NCBI GenBank assembly: GCA_017453065.1
Contig: JAFTKW010000005.1
Location: 35,304-99,303, forward strand
Reading direction: 5' to 3'
Length of the DNA: 64,000 nucleotides
DNA from: Lachnospiraceae bacterium
Lineage (GTDB): Bacteria > Bacillota > Clostridia > Lachnospirales > Lachnospiraceae
In this document: positions 1 through 8,238 of the stretch, piece by piece
Position numbering within the stretch: position 1 is the stretch's first letter
How the letters are laid out: the number at the start of each line of letters is the position of its first letter
The notes under the pieces: generated by a model
Databases searched by the model: none
Seen by the model: the letters and a program-made list of their open reading frames with translations, nothing else
Told to the model about the DNA's origin: nothing
Program-made: the position numbers and the translations under genes

Positions 1-1
1 G

Positions 2-424
2 AGTCTTATCAACTTACGTTTCGACTACGAGATTTATCTGTCAGAGAATCTGACAGAAGACATCAAGGCTTTGGAGATTCCAAAGATGACTCTGCAGCCA
101 ATTGTGGAAAATGCCATTTATCACGGAATTGAGCAGCTAGCAGAGGATACCAGTATCTATATCAAAGGCGTCATGGACGGAAATGACTGTATCATCGAAA
201 TCACTGACTCTGGACGAGGCATGAGTGAGAAGGAAGTTGCAAATCTGTACAAAAAGATTGCCGGTGAAATTGAAGCCTCTGGCGGCTCGGGCAATAGCAT
301 CGGTCTTAAGAATGTACAGGATAGAATCAAGATGAGTTTTGGAGAAAACTATGGAATCAGTATCAATTCCAAACTGGGATGTTATACCAAGATTGGCGTT
401 CGTATTCCATACAAACAGGACTGA
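2..424 (+). CDS. Sensor histidine kinase, YesM/LytS-like, C-terminal part (5' end outside window)
   Basis: Only the C-terminal 140 residues are visible; the reading frame is open from the first base, so the gene begins upstream. The product is the ATP-binding half of a membrane sensor kinase that phosphorylates the response regulator encoded just downstream. Visible motifs are the N box (LQPIVENAIYHGI), the G1 box (ITDSGRGM) and the G2 region (IGLKNVQDRI), the arrangement of the HATPase_c domain in the YesM (HPK7-type) family, which follows a His_kinase domain missing here. The stop lies 42 bases before the response-regulator start, so the two are co-transcribed. YesM/YesN pairs usually control nearby carbohydrate genes; that this pair senses a sugar or glycan is inference. 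Confidence 0.9.
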   Translation, partial: SLINLRFDYEIYLSENLTEDIKALEIPKMTLQPIVENAIYHGIEQLAEDTSIYIKGVMDGNDCIIEITDSGRGMSEKEVANLYKKIAGEIEASGGSGNSIGLKNVQDRIKMSFGENYGISINSKLGCYTKIGVRIPYKQD

Positions 425-466
425 TGACAAATGTGATGTTTGCATCCCAAAGATAGGGGGATTAGT

Positions 467-1921
467 ATGCATACTTTATTGATAGTAGAAGATGAAAAGT
501 TAATCAGACAGGGAATCAAAACCATGATTCAGCGAAGTGGCGTTCCGGTGGAGCATATACTGGAATGCAACAATGGTTTGGATGCCATGGAGGTATTGAA
601 GGCAAATCATGTGGATGTTATGTTCACAGATATTCGTATGCCCAAAATGGACGGGATTGAACTGGTCAATGCCATCCAGCAGCTCCCTGAGCCTCCACTT
701 ACCGTGGCAGTCAGCGGATATGATGATTTTTCCTATGCCGTGGAGATGCTTCGCAAGGGCGTAAGAGAGTATATTCTTAAACCGGTGGACAGAGACCAGA
801 TTAAGAGCATCTTGGAAAAATTAAATGCTGAGCTGGAAGAAAAACAGGCTAGCAATGACAAGAATAAGACGATCTTTTTGCAACAACTAAAGTACTATAT
901 GACACAGCCTGAAATGGAAAGCGGGGAAGCTATGGCCATAGAGGCAACTCTGGCAGAGCAGTTTCCTTTTGAAATGTATCATGTGTGCGTACTCAGTGCT
1001 ACAGGTGCACAGACCCGAGCAGAAAAGGAATACATTTTTTTGGGAGAAGACCGCAAACAGGAAATCTACGTGGTAAGTCAGGATTATTTGGAAACCCTGT
1101 TAAAAGAGGAACTGATGGATCGTTTCGTGGGCGTCAGTGAAGCCTTTCGTTCTGTCAATCAGCTTCGCAATGCGTTTAAACAGGCTTGGCATAGCAGAAA
1201 AGAGGCTTTTTGGACCTGTAGGTCGGCTGTTTACTATAGTCAAAAGAAAGAGACAGGGTCTGGTTTGGAACTTACCACCAATATGCTTGAGCAGATTGCG
1301 CAACAGCTTGGAACAGAGAAATATGCAGATGGCCTGAAGGCGCTGCAGCGCATTTTCCAAAATGCCAGATTGGGAAGCTATGGAAAGACGGTCTTAGAAA
1401 ACGGTATGGAGTATCTGCTTGAAGAAATCTTAAGGACCTATCGCAAGGTGATTCCAGCAGAGAAAAGCGATATGAAGACTTTCTTTGAGATTTATGGCTT
1501 TGACAGTCTCAATGATATGGAAGATGAACTGATGGGATGGCTGGAACAGGTGTGTGATACCATCAATAGCCATTTTGATGACCACAAGAATGAGCAAAAA
1601 ATCAAACAGGCGATTGCATATATTCAAAAGAACTATCATACAGATTTAAATATGGCGGTGGTTTCCAATGAAATCTCCATGAACTACTCTTTGTTTTCTT
1701 TTATGTTTAAGCAGTATACAGGAAGCAATTTTGTCAATTACCTAAAGGAGATTCGTATAGGTGAAGCGAAGAAACTTTTGGGCGATACCGACATGAAGAT
1801 CGTAGAAATCAGCCAGGCGGTTGGCTATGAAAATGAAAAACATTTCATGAAGACCTTTAAATCTATGTGCGGAGTCTCTGCCACAGAGTACCGCAGAAAT
1901 GTGCAGCAGGGAAGCAAGTAA
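467..1921 (+). CDS. Response regulator, YesN-like (REC + AraC-type HTH)
   Basis: A 484-residue DNA-binding response regulator. The N-terminal receiver domain begins HTLLIVEDEK, with the phosphoacceptor Asp in MFTDIRMPKMDG and the conserved Lys in YILKPVD. A poorly conserved middle section leads to a C-terminal AraC-type double helix-turn-helix (about the last 100 residues, with ISMNYSLFSFMFKQYTG and VEISQAVGYENEKHFMKTFK). I chose ATG 467 because a GGGGG-containing ribosome site ends six bases upstream; a TTG nine codons earlier has no such site. It follows the kinase gene closely and should be its partner. Targets cannot be read from the sequence; the sugar-uptake operon starting near 4300 is a reasonable guess. 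Confidence 0.92.
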   Translation: MHTLLIVEDEKLIRQGIKTMIQRSGVPVEHILECNNGLDAMEVLKANHVDVMFTDIRMPKMDGIELVNAIQQLPEPPLTVAVSGYDDFSYAVEMLRKGVREYILKPVDRDQIKSILEKLNAELEEKQASNDKNKTIFLQQLKYYMTQPEMESGEAMAIEATLAEQFPFEMYHVCVLSATGAQTRAEKEYIFLGEDRKQEIYVVSQDYLETLLKEELMDRFVGVSEAFRSVNQLRNAFKQAWHSRKEAFWTCRSAVYYSQKKETGSGLELTTNMLEQIAQQLGTEKYADGLKALQRIFQNARLGSYGKTVLENGMEYLLEEILRTYRKVIPAEKSDMKTFFEIYGFDSLNDMEDELMGWLEQVCDTINSHFDDHKNEQKIKQAIAYIQKNYHTDLNMAVVSNEISMNYSLFSFMFKQYTGSNFVNYLKEIRIGEAKKLLGDTDMKIVEISQAVGYENEKHFMKTFKSMCGVSATEYRRNVQQGSK

Positions 1922-2036
1922 GGTTGCAGAGCGGCATAAAAGTATCCAGCAAGGATGCATACATGTGGAAATATCAGCGTAAATTAGGGTGGAAAGATAT
2001 TTGCGTAAATTGAGTGGAAAATAGTGAAAAAAGTAC

Positions 2037-2066
2037 TTGCCATAAGGTAAGGGGCTATGCTATAAT
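2037..2066 (+). promoter_or_regulatory. Sigma-A type promoter of tRNA-Trp
   Basis: TTGCCA (2037-2042) and a perfect TATAAT (2061-2066) are separated by 18 bases. The expected transcript would start about 25 bases before the mature tRNA. Confidence 0.7.
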
Positions 2067-2098
2067 GATGTTCGTTGGTTGAGAGACCAACAACATAT

Positions 2099-2169
2099 AG
2101 GGGAATAGTACAGCGGTAGTGCGGCGGTCTCCAAAACCGTTAACGGGGGTTCGATCCCCTCTTCCCCTG
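2099..2169 (+). tRNA. tRNA-Trp (anticodon CCA)
   Basis: The sequence folds into a full cloverleaf: acceptor stem AGGGGAA/TTCCCCT (7 bp), D stem GTAC/GTGC, anticodon stem GCGGT/ACCGT with loop CTCCAAA (anticodon CCA at 2131-2133), T stem GGGGG/CCCTC with loop TTCGATC. The discriminator base is G, as expected for tRNA-Trp. The 3' CCA is not encoded, so it must be added by nucleotidyltransferase. A promoter lies upstream and a terminator directly downstream, making this a single-gene transcript. Confidence 0.96.
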
Positions 2170-2177
2170 CTCGAAGG

Positions 2178-2211
2178 GCTAGGAACTGAGATTCGGTTTC
2201 TGGCTTTTTTT
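2178..2211 (+). terminator. Rho-independent terminator of tRNA-Trp
   Basis: An 11-bp stem (2178-2188 with 2194-2204, including G-U pairs) closes a 5-base loop and is followed by seven T. Confidence 0.85.
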
Positions 2212-2415
2212 GTTGCCATGAAAGTAAATGTAATATATATTTTGCACAACACACGAATGCCGCTACATAGTACACTTTTCACAAAAATTTTATGTTAACC
2301 CAACAAACGCTGACGAAAACCTCGAAAAAGTGGTAATATTACTATATAAAGGGAACAAATCGCCATTAAGTGGAAAAAGACTTAAGGCAACGTTTTGTAG
2401 TAAAGTGAGGTATGC

Positions 2416-2913
2416 ATGTTTGAAGTAGGCGAATATATCGTATATGGAACCAAAGGAGTCTGTCAGGTAGAGGACATCACTACCATGCAGATGGGAGATA
2501 TGCCAAAGAGTCAGTACTATGTACTTCAACCTGTGGGACAGAAGGGAAGTAAGATTTATGTAGCTACTGGCAATCAAAAGACCATCATGCGAAAAATACT
2601 TACCGCCAGTGAGGCGAAAGAACTGGTGCAAGAGATTCCACAGATTGAAGAATTGTGGCTGGACAATGAAAAGGTGCGCGAGGAGAAATACAAAGAATGT
2701 ATCCGTACCTGTGAGTGCAGAGATTTGGTTAAGATCATTAAGACTCTTTATTTGCGCAAAGAAAAGCGCATCAGAGAGGGTAAGAAGATTACTGCTACAG
2801 ATGAGAGATATCTAAAGATAGCAGAAGACAACCTTTATTCAGAACTTTCGATTCCTCTTGGAGTAGCAAAGGCAGATATGCCAGCGTATATTACTGCACA
2901 TATTGAGGATTAA
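2416..2913 (+). CDS. CarD/CdnL-family RNA polymerase-binding regulator
   Basis: A 165-residue protein of the CarD/CdnL family, which binds the RNA polymerase beta subunit and stabilises open promoter complexes. The N-terminal 60 residues (MFEVGEYIVYGTKGVCQVEDI, then YYVLQP and KIYVATGN) form the RNAP-interaction Tudor-like fold shared with the transcription-repair coupling factor. The basic, helical C-terminal half (KIIKTLYLRKEKR, TATDERYLKIAEDNLYSEL) corresponds to the helical DNA-contacting domain. Length is typical. A GTGAGG ribosome site precedes ATG 2416. It is monocistronic, with tRNA-Trp upstream and a terminator after the stop. Global or stress regulation is known for the family; its specific role here is unknown. 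Confidence 0.93.
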   Translation: MFEVGEYIVYGTKGVCQVEDITTMQMGDMPKSQYYVLQPVGQKGSKIYVATGNQKTIMRKILTASEAKELVQEIPQIEELWLDNEKVREEKYKECIRTCECRDLVKIIKTLYLRKEKRIREGKKITATDERYLKIAEDNLYSELSIPLGVAKADMPAYITAHIED

Positions 2914-2957
2914 CGTAGAACGCTAGCAAAGTGGGAAATGGACTATGGAGATTTCAG

Positions 2958-2977
2958 TTGCGCAATTAGTTGTGCAA
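2958..2977. promoter_or_regulatory. Candidate LacI-type operator pair (TTGCGCAA / TTGTGCAA)
   Basis: Two adjacent octamer palindromes, TTGCGCAA (2958-2965) and TTGTGCAA (2970-2977), lie in the gap before the LacI-family gene. The same octamer recurs at 4220, 4352 and 12700. Binding by the adjacent LacI protein, possibly with DNA looping to the downstream sites, is inference. Confidence 0.5.
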
Positions 2978-3031
2978 TAAAAGAGTCACTTATCTTGTGA
3001 CATTTCCCCAAAAAAGAAAGAATTAAATTAG

Positions 3032-3064
3032 TAACTCGTACCATTGCGTGCGAGTTATTTTTTT
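3032..3064 (+). terminator. Rho-independent terminator after the CarD-like gene
   Basis: Stem TAACTCGTAC (3032-3041) pairs with GTGCGAGTTA (3048-3057) around a 6-base loop and runs straight into a T tract. Confidence 0.85.
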
Positions 3065-3089
3065 GTTAACCTTTAATTAGGACAACCGA

Positions 3090-3110
3090 TTGCGCAGATT
3101 GCGTGTGCAA
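3090..3110. promoter_or_regulatory. Candidate operator upstream of the first LacI gene
   Basis: TTGCGCA followed by TTGCGTGTGCAA forms partly palindromic repeats related to the TTGCGCAA sites around this operon, 24 bases before the LacI-family start. The position suggests autoregulation. The preceding ACAACCGA also matches the GCAACCGA before the site at 4352, so a longer conserved box is likely. Confidence 0.45.
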
Positions 3111-3133
3111 TTGGGAGAATTTTGGGGGACGAA

Positions 3134-4141
3134 ATGGAAAACAAAAAAGTCACTATTGATGACATTGCAAGAGAACTGAATGTGTCCAAGACTACTGTAT
3201 CCAGAGCCATATCTGGCAAAGGAAGAATTAGTACAGCCACCAGAGAGCGAGTGATGGAATATATCCAGGCAGCCAATTACAAGCCAAATGTAATTGCCAA
3301 AGGCTTGGCGAAATCCAAAACCTACAATATCGGTTTTGTGATGCCAGGGGATTACAGCTTGGTGGATTTGCCTTTTTTCCAGGAGTGCATGCTGGGTGTA
3401 AGTGAGATTGCTTCCAGTTATGACTATGATGTACTTATTTCTATGGTCACTGAAAATGATATGGGGCAGCTCAAACGCCTTGTGGAGAATCACAAGGTAG
3501 ATGGTGTAATTCTTACTAGAACTTTGGTAAAGGATGGCCCTGCTGAATATCTGGAAGCCAATCAAGTTCCATTTGTTACAATTGGTACTTCTTTAAATAA
3601 AGAGATTGTTCAGATTGACAACGATCACCGCAGTGCTTGTAGAGAGTTGACTAGTATCCTGCTGATGCGCGGTATCCGCAAGTTGGCTTTGATTGGCGGA
3701 AACAAAACACATGTGGTTACGCAGAAGAGATTGCAAGGTTTTCAGGATGCTTTCTTAGAGCAGGGACTTAGTCCAGACAACAGCCTAATCTACATGGACG
3801 TAGAGCACAATGTCATGATTGAAAAGGTAGTAGAAGAGATGGTGGAACGCCAAGTGGAATGTGTCATCTGTATGGATGATTCTATTTGTACTCACGTACT
3901 CAATAAGTTGCGCAAAGAAAAAATCCGAGTTCCAGGGGATATCAAGGTTGCTTCTTTCTACAACAGTAGCTTGCTGGAAAGCAACATTCCTTCTATTACA
4001 TCTTTGAACTTCGATGTAAAAGAACTTGGAATGATCACCTGCAGAACTTTGTTGGATCGCATGGAAGGCAAAACGGTTCAGCGCCGTACACTGCTAGGAT
4101 ATGAAGTTTCCATGAAAGAATCCACACAGAATGTACTATAG
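3134..4141 (+). CDS. LacI-family transcriptional regulator of the galactan-type operon
   Basis: A 335-residue LacI/GalR regulator. The N-terminal helix-turn-helix and hinge helix are clear (VTIDDIARELNVSKTTVSRA, then YKPN at about residue 55). The rest is a periplasmic-binding-protein-like effector domain starting at YNIGFVMPG. ATG 3134 follows a GGGGGA ribosome site at 3124-3129; the TTG at 3122 overlaps that site and is unlikely to be the start. The gene lies just upstream of, and in the same direction as, a sugar-uptake operon, with TTGCGCAA repeats before and after it, so it is probably the local, autoregulated repressor, comparable in position to GanR of Bacillus. The effector sugar is not readable from the sequence. 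Confidence 0.93.
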   Translation: MENKKVTIDDIARELNVSKTTVSRAISGKGRISTATRERVMEYIQAANYKPNVIAKGLAKSKTYNIGFVMPGDYSLVDLPFFQECMLGVSEIASSYDYDVLISMVTENDMGQLKRLVENHKVDGVILTRTLVKDGPAEYLEANQVPFVTIGTSLNKEIVQIDNDHRSACRELTSILLMRGIRKLALIGGNKTHVVTQKRLQGFQDAFLEQGLSPDNSLIYMDVEHNVMIEKVVEEMVERQVECVICMDDSICTHVLNKLRKEKIRVPGDIKVASFYNSSLLESNIPSITSLNFDVKELGMITCRTLLDRMEGKTVQRRTLLGYEVSMKESTQNVL

Positions 4142-4219
4142 AGCGTGAAAACGCAAGACACAGTATAGGTACTTAGCCAAGGTTAAATTTAGTATAGGAA
4201 AAAGGTACTATTTTAAGAC

Positions 4220-4236
4220 TTGCGCAACTAGCGCAA
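4220..4236. promoter_or_regulatory. Candidate LacI operator
   Basis: TTGCGCAA (4220-4227), then CTA and GCGCAA (4231-4236). It lies about 80 bases upstream of the promoter of the binding-protein gene, in the spacer behind the LacI gene. Confidence 0.5.
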
Positions 4237-4302
4237 CTTAAACGTAATAGCAATTGGCAAAATGTAACATATTTTACAGAAATTTTTAGTTTAGTACCTA
4301 CA

Positions 4303-4332
4303 TTGACAACAAACTGACTGTAATGTTATCCT
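4303..4332 (+). promoter_or_regulatory. Promoter of the galactan-type ABC operon
   Basis: A perfect TTGACA (4303-4308) is followed after 18 bases by TATCCT (4327-4332). The predicted transcription start near 4340 lies just before the operator at 4352, so bound repressor would block initiation. Confidence 0.65.
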
Positions 4333-4351
4333 TAACATACAGAGCAACCGA

Positions 4352-4366
4352 TTGCGCAAGAGCGCA
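4352..4366. promoter_or_regulatory. Candidate LacI operator at the transcription start
   Basis: TTGCGCAA (4352-4359), then GA and GCGCAA (4361-4366), the same two-part layout as at 4220. It sits about +12 to +27 relative to the promoter at 4303-4332, a typical repression position. Confidence 0.55.
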
Positions 4367-4410
4367 ACGGAGCTTAGCAAAAAATGCAAACATAATGGGA
4401 GGAAAAGTTA

Positions 4411-5742
4411 ATGAAGAAAAAATTGTTAGCATTACTTATGGCGACAGCAATGGTATTCAGTTTCGCAGCTTGTGGCGGAAATGATACTCCAGCTGGAAAC
4501 GACACACCTGCATCCAACGATGGTGGACAGGTAAGCGAAGGCGGCGACGCTACAACAGATCCTGTACAGGCTTTGATCGCAGCTACAGAAGGACCAGTTA
4601 ATTTGGTTGTTTGGGCAGCTGAAGAAGATCAGGACATGGTTAAAGGATGGTGCGAAGATTTCGCAGCTCAGTATCCAGATGTAACATTCACATTTGAAGT
4701 TGGTGTTCAGTCTGAATCTACAGCAAAAGATACAGTACTTACAGACCCAGAAGCAGCAGCTGACGTTTACTCTTTCGCAGGTGACCAGCTCTCCGCTCTT
4801 GTAGCAGCAAATGCACTTCAGCCAGTATCTATTCACAAAGATGAAGTTGTAGCAGCTATGGGTGGTGAAAACTCTGGTGCTATCTTGGCAGCAACAATGG
4901 ACGGAACATTGTACGCTTACCCTGCAACAGCAGACAACGGCTACTTCATGTTCTACAACAAAGAGTACTTCTCTGAAGAAGATGTTAAGAGCCTTGACAA
5001 GATGATGGAAGTTGCAGCAGCAGCTGGCAAGAAGATCACATTGGAATACACATCTGGTTGGTATACATTGTCCTTCTTCGTAGGCGCTGGATTTGAACTT
5101 TCCAGAAACGCTGATGGTTCTACAACAATGAACTGGAACGCAACATCTGCTGATGGTATCGCAGGTGTAGACGTAGCTCAGGCTATGCTTGATATCGCTA
5201 AGAATCCTGGTTTCGTATCCCTTAAGGATGCTGAATTCGTAACAGGTGTTCAGGATGGTTCTATCATCGCTGGTGTAAACGGTACATGGAACGCAGCAGT
5301 TGCTGAAGGCGCTTGGGGCGAAAACTATGCAGCTACATGCCTTCCTACATACACAGTTGCTGGCAAACAGGTTCAGATGGCTTCCGTTGCTGGTTACAAG
5401 ATGTTCGGTGTAAACGCTTATTCTGAGAACGCTGGATGGGCTATGCTTCTTGCAGAGTACTTCACAGCTGAAGATCAGCAGATTGAAAGATTCGCTCTTC
5501 GTCAGGCTGGCCCTGCAAACGTAAAAGCTCAGGCTTCCGACGCTGTTAAAGCTAACCCAGCTATCGCAGCTTTGGCTATGCAGTCTCAGTACGCTATCCT
5601 TGATGGATGTGAAGGTGACAACTACTGGTCTACAGCAGAAACATTTGGTACAATCCTCGCAGCAGGTAACCCAGATGGTATCGCTCTCCAGGAACTCCTT
5701 GACAACTTTGTAGCAGGTGCTTCTCAGCCTACAGTACAGTAA
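4411..5742 (+). CDS. Sugar ABC transporter substrate-binding lipoprotein, MalE/GanS-like
   Basis: A 443-residue extracellular solute-binding protein of the MalE family (family 1). The first 21 residues are a lipoprotein signal peptide ending SFAAC, so Cys21 would carry the lipid anchor. A low-complexity Asn/Asp/Gly/Ser/Thr linker follows, and the ligand-binding domain starts near VNLVVWAAEEDQ. Sections such as DVYSFAGDQLSAL and FMFYNKEYFSEEDVKSL are typical of maltose- and galactan-type binding proteins. It is the first gene of an operon with two permeases and a GH53 galactanase, which points to beta-1,4-galacto-oligosaccharides as ligand (inference). Codon use is strongly biased (GCA, GCT, ACA, GGT), as expected for a very highly expressed gene. 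A hairpin follows the stop. Confidence 0.92.
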   Translation: MKKKLLALLMATAMVFSFAACGGNDTPAGNDTPASNDGGQVSEGGDATTDPVQALIAATEGPVNLVVWAAEEDQDMVKGWCEDFAAQYPDVTFTFEVGVQSESTAKDTVLTDPEAAADVYSFAGDQLSALVAANALQPVSIHKDEVVAAMGGENSGAILAATMDGTLYAYPATADNGYFMFYNKEYFSEEDVKSLDKMMEVAAAAGKKITLEYTSGWYTLSFFVGAGFELSRNADGSTTMNWNATSADGIAGVDVAQAMLDIAKNPGFVSLKDAEFVTGVQDGSIIAGVNGTWNAAVAEGAWGENYAATCLPTYTVAGKQVQMASVAGYKMFGVNAYSENAGWAMLLAEYFTAEDQQIERFALRQAGPANVKAQASDAVKANPAIAALAMQSQYAILDGCEGDNYWSTAETFGTILAAGNPDGIALQELLDNFVAGASQPTVQ

Positions 5743-5792
5743 TTAAATACTTGATTTGTCAAGAAGACTACGAAACAACGTAGAATTATCAA

Positions 5793-5819
5793 GGCCCACA
5801 TTCGTAGTGGATGTGGGCC
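5793..5819 (+). terminator. Hairpin (attenuator) between binding-protein and permease genes
   Basis: Perfect 9-bp stem GGCCCACAT (5793-5801) / ATGTGGGCC (5811-5819) with a 9-base loop, followed by CTCTTTA rather than a pure T tract. Its place suggests partial termination or 3'-end protection, giving more binding protein than permease. Confidence 0.6.
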
Positions 5820-5869
5820 CTCTTTATAGGTAAATGTCAACATTTTTTGGATTTGAAAGGGCGTGCCCA

Positions 5870-7297
5870 ATGAAAAAATTATTACAAACTATAGGAAGTT
5901 TCTTTGCGTCCTTTGGCACAGCTTTCGTAAAAGGCGATCTTTGGGTAAAAGGATCCTGCGTAATTATGGGCTTGGGCTATGCAGCAAGAGGACAGTTCGT
6001 TAAAGGCTTTCTGATGACTGCATTGGAAGCAGTATTTGCACTGTATATGGTACTTGTTGGGGTTCCATATCTGAGTAAGTTTGGTACACTTGGTACCGTT
6101 CAGTTAGAGAGAATATTCAACGTAGTTACTATGAAAAATGAAACCAATGACTACGACAACTCATTCTTGATTTTGCTCTTCGGAGTTATTTCTATTGTTA
6201 TTATCTTTGCCTTTGTAGCAATCTACATGGCAAATATCAAATCTGTATATGAATTACAGTTGCTCAAAGAAGCTGGCAAAAAGATCAACACCTTTAAAGA
6301 AGATTTGAAGATGTTGCTCAATGAAAAGTTCCACATTACTTTGCTTTTCTTGCCAGTGGGAGGAATTTTGCTATTCACCATTATTCCTCTGATTATTATG
6401 ATTGCGGTAGCATTTACCAACTACGATCAGTTGCACATGCCACCTGCAGCATTGTTTACATGGGTTGGATTGAAGAACTTTGTAAATCTGTTTACAACCA
6501 GTACCACAATCACCTTCGGTTATTCCTTTGGTAAGGTACTTACATGGACACTCATTTGGGCTTTCTTTGCAACCTTTACTACATATTTTGGAGGAATCCT
6601 TCTTGCGAAATTCCTCAACAACCCAAAGACAAAGTGGCCAAAGTTCTGGAGAACTCTTTTTGTAATCACAATCGCAGTTCCTCAGTTCGTATCCCTGCTT
6701 TTGGTAAGAAACTTCTTCTCTGATCAGGGTATCGTAAACAGTATTTGTAGCAGTATCGGTCTTACAGATCTGCTCACACAGCTAGGTCTCGTGAGAGAAG
6801 GTCTTGGATATATTCCATTCCTGACATCTCCAGGCTGGGCGAAATTTATGATTATTGTAATCAATATCTGGGTAGGTGTTCCTTATCAGATGCTGATTGC
6901 AACAGGCGTACTTATGAATATTCCTTCCGATTTGATGGAAAGTGCTCGTATCGATGGAGCAAACTCTTTCCAGATTTTCGTGAAGATTACAATGCCATAT
7001 ATGTTGTTCGTAACTGGACCAAGTTTGATTACCGGTTTCATCAACAACATCAACAACTTCAACGTAATATATCTGCTGACGCAGGATGTATTCACGACCA
7101 TGGATCAAAAACTGGCAAGCTCCAACGCCAAGGAAATCGACCTTTTGGTAACTTGGCTGTTTAGATTGACCAGTGAATATTACAACTACAAGATGGCTTC
7201 TGTAGTAGGCTGCGTTGTATTTGTAATCTGTTCCGTATTTACTCTGATTATGTTTAACCGCATGATTAAGGGAGATAAGGAGGAAAGTTTCCAATGA
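5870..7297 (+). CDS. Sugar ABC transporter permease, MalF/GanP-like
   Basis: A 475-residue integral membrane subunit of a carbohydrate importer. An N-terminal extension with two hydrophobic helices (about residues 28-75 and 105-140) precedes the core of six helices, as in MalF and GanP. The ATPase-docking EAA loop reads ESARIDGANSFQIFVKITMP. I prefer ATG 5870, which has GAAAGGG at 5855-5861 with suitable spacing; an in-frame ATG at 5834 has only a poor site. The stop overlaps the next permease start. No ATPase gene is present in this operon, so the nucleotide-binding subunit must be supplied from elsewhere. Confidence 0.92.
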   Translation: MKKLLQTIGSFFASFGTAFVKGDLWVKGSCVIMGLGYAARGQFVKGFLMTALEAVFALYMVLVGVPYLSKFGTLGTVQLERIFNVVTMKNETNDYDNSFLILLFGVISIVIIFAFVAIYMANIKSVYELQLLKEAGKKINTFKEDLKMLLNEKFHITLLFLPVGGILLFTIIPLIIMIAVAFTNYDQLHMPPAALFTWVGLKNFVNLFTTSTTITFGYSFGKVLTWTLIWAFFATFTTYFGGILLAKFLNNPKTKWPKFWRTLFVITIAVPQFVSLLLVRNFFSDQGIVNSICSSIGLTDLLTQLGLVREGLGYIPFLTSPGWAKFMIIVINIWVGVPYQMLIATGVLMNIPSDLMESARIDGANSFQIFVKITMPYMLFVTGPSLITGFINNINNFNVIYLLTQDVFTTMDQKLASSNAKEIDLLVTWLFRLTSEYYNYKMASVVGCVVFVICSVFTLIMFNRMIKGDKEESFQ

Positions 7298-8139
7298 TGA
7301 AGAGAGTCGTAAAACCTATTATTCGTCACGTGTTTATTGCCTTTATGGCAATTGTATGGTTGATTCCTATCGTTTGGCTTGTATGTACCTCCTTTAGTGC
7401 AAACCCAGGTATCAACATCAGCCATTTCTTCCCTGAGGAGTGGAGCTTGAACAACTACAAACTTTTGTTGTTCAGCGCAGATACTGTTGCGCAGTTCCCT
7501 AACTGGTTCAAAAACACATTTGTAATTGCTATCTTTACATGTATTATTTCTACATGTTTTACCCTGATGGTAGCGTATGCAACCAGCTGTATGAGATTTA
7601 AATCCAGAAAGTTCCTTATGAACGTAGGTATTATCCTTGGCATGTTCCCAGGTGTACTTGCTATGATTGCAGTGTACTTTGTACTTAAGACATTGGAACT
7701 TACCAATTCTCATATCGGTCTTATCATTGTTTATTCTGCAAGTTCAGGTTTGGGCTATTTAATTGCGAAGGGCTTCTTCGATACCATCTCTGTTTCTCTC
7801 AGAGAGGCAGCAAAGATTGAGGGTGCCAATGAATTTACCATCTTTACCAAGATTGTAGTGCCTTTGTCCAGACCAATCATCGTTTATACCGTTATCAACT
7901 CCTTCCTGGCTCCATGGATGGACTTCGTATATGCGAAACTTATTTTGAACTCTGGAATATCCAAAGACTGGACAGTTGCAATCGGTCTTTACAATATGCT
8001 TGAGAAAACTCTGATTAATACCTACTTTGCTAGATTCTGTGCAGGCGGTGTGATTGTAAGTATTCCAATCTCTATCCTGTTTATCATTATGCAGAAGTTC
8101 TATGTAGAAGGTATTACCGGTGGTGCAGTTAAGGGCTAA
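7294..8139 (+). CDS. Sugar ABC transporter permease, MalG/GanQ-like
   Basis: A 281-residue permease with about six membrane helices and the EAA loop EAAKIEGANEFTIFTKIVVP. It overlaps the MalF-like gene by four bases (ATGA), which indicates translational coupling; AAGGAGG at 7278-7284 is the ribosome site. Together with the preceding permease it forms the membrane channel for the lipoprotein receptor encoded at 4411. Length and topology are normal for MalG-type (CUT1) subunits. Confidence 0.93.
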   Translation: MMKRVVKPIIRHVFIAFMAIVWLIPIVWLVCTSFSANPGINISHFFPEEWSLNNYKLLLFSADTVAQFPNWFKNTFVIAIFTCIISTCFTLMVAYATSCMRFKSRKFLMNVGIILGMFPGVLAMIAVYFVLKTLELTNSHIGLIIVYSASSGLGYLIAKGFFDTISVSLREAAKIEGANEFTIFTKIVVPLSRPIIVYTVINSFLAPWMDFVYAKLILNSGISKDWTVAIGLYNMLEKTLINTYFARFCAGGVIVSIPISILFIIMQKFYVEGITGGAVKG

Positions 8140-8161
8140 ATTAGATTCATATAGGTTAGAA

Positions 8162-8223
8162 ACCGCAGGCTGGTAAATAACCCAGCCGGGCGGTCTAATA
8201 TAGAGGCTTAGCCGCATAGCGGC
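8162..8223 (+). other. Two hairpins in the 99-base gap after the permease genes
   Basis: The first is ACCGC-GGCTGG (8162-8173) pairing with CCAGCC-GCGGT (8182-8194), with small bulges. The second is GCCGC (8211-8215) with GCGGC (8219-8223). Neither has a T tract, so they look like mRNA processing or stability elements rather than terminators. The second ends just before the ribosome site of the next gene. Confidence 0.5.
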
Positions 8224-8238
8224 AGAATGTGAGGAAAA

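Noticed and set aside
2055-2282. Minus-strand open frames across the tRNA
   Set aside because: They are antisense translations of tRNA-Trp and its terminator, a well-known false protein; no ribosome site.
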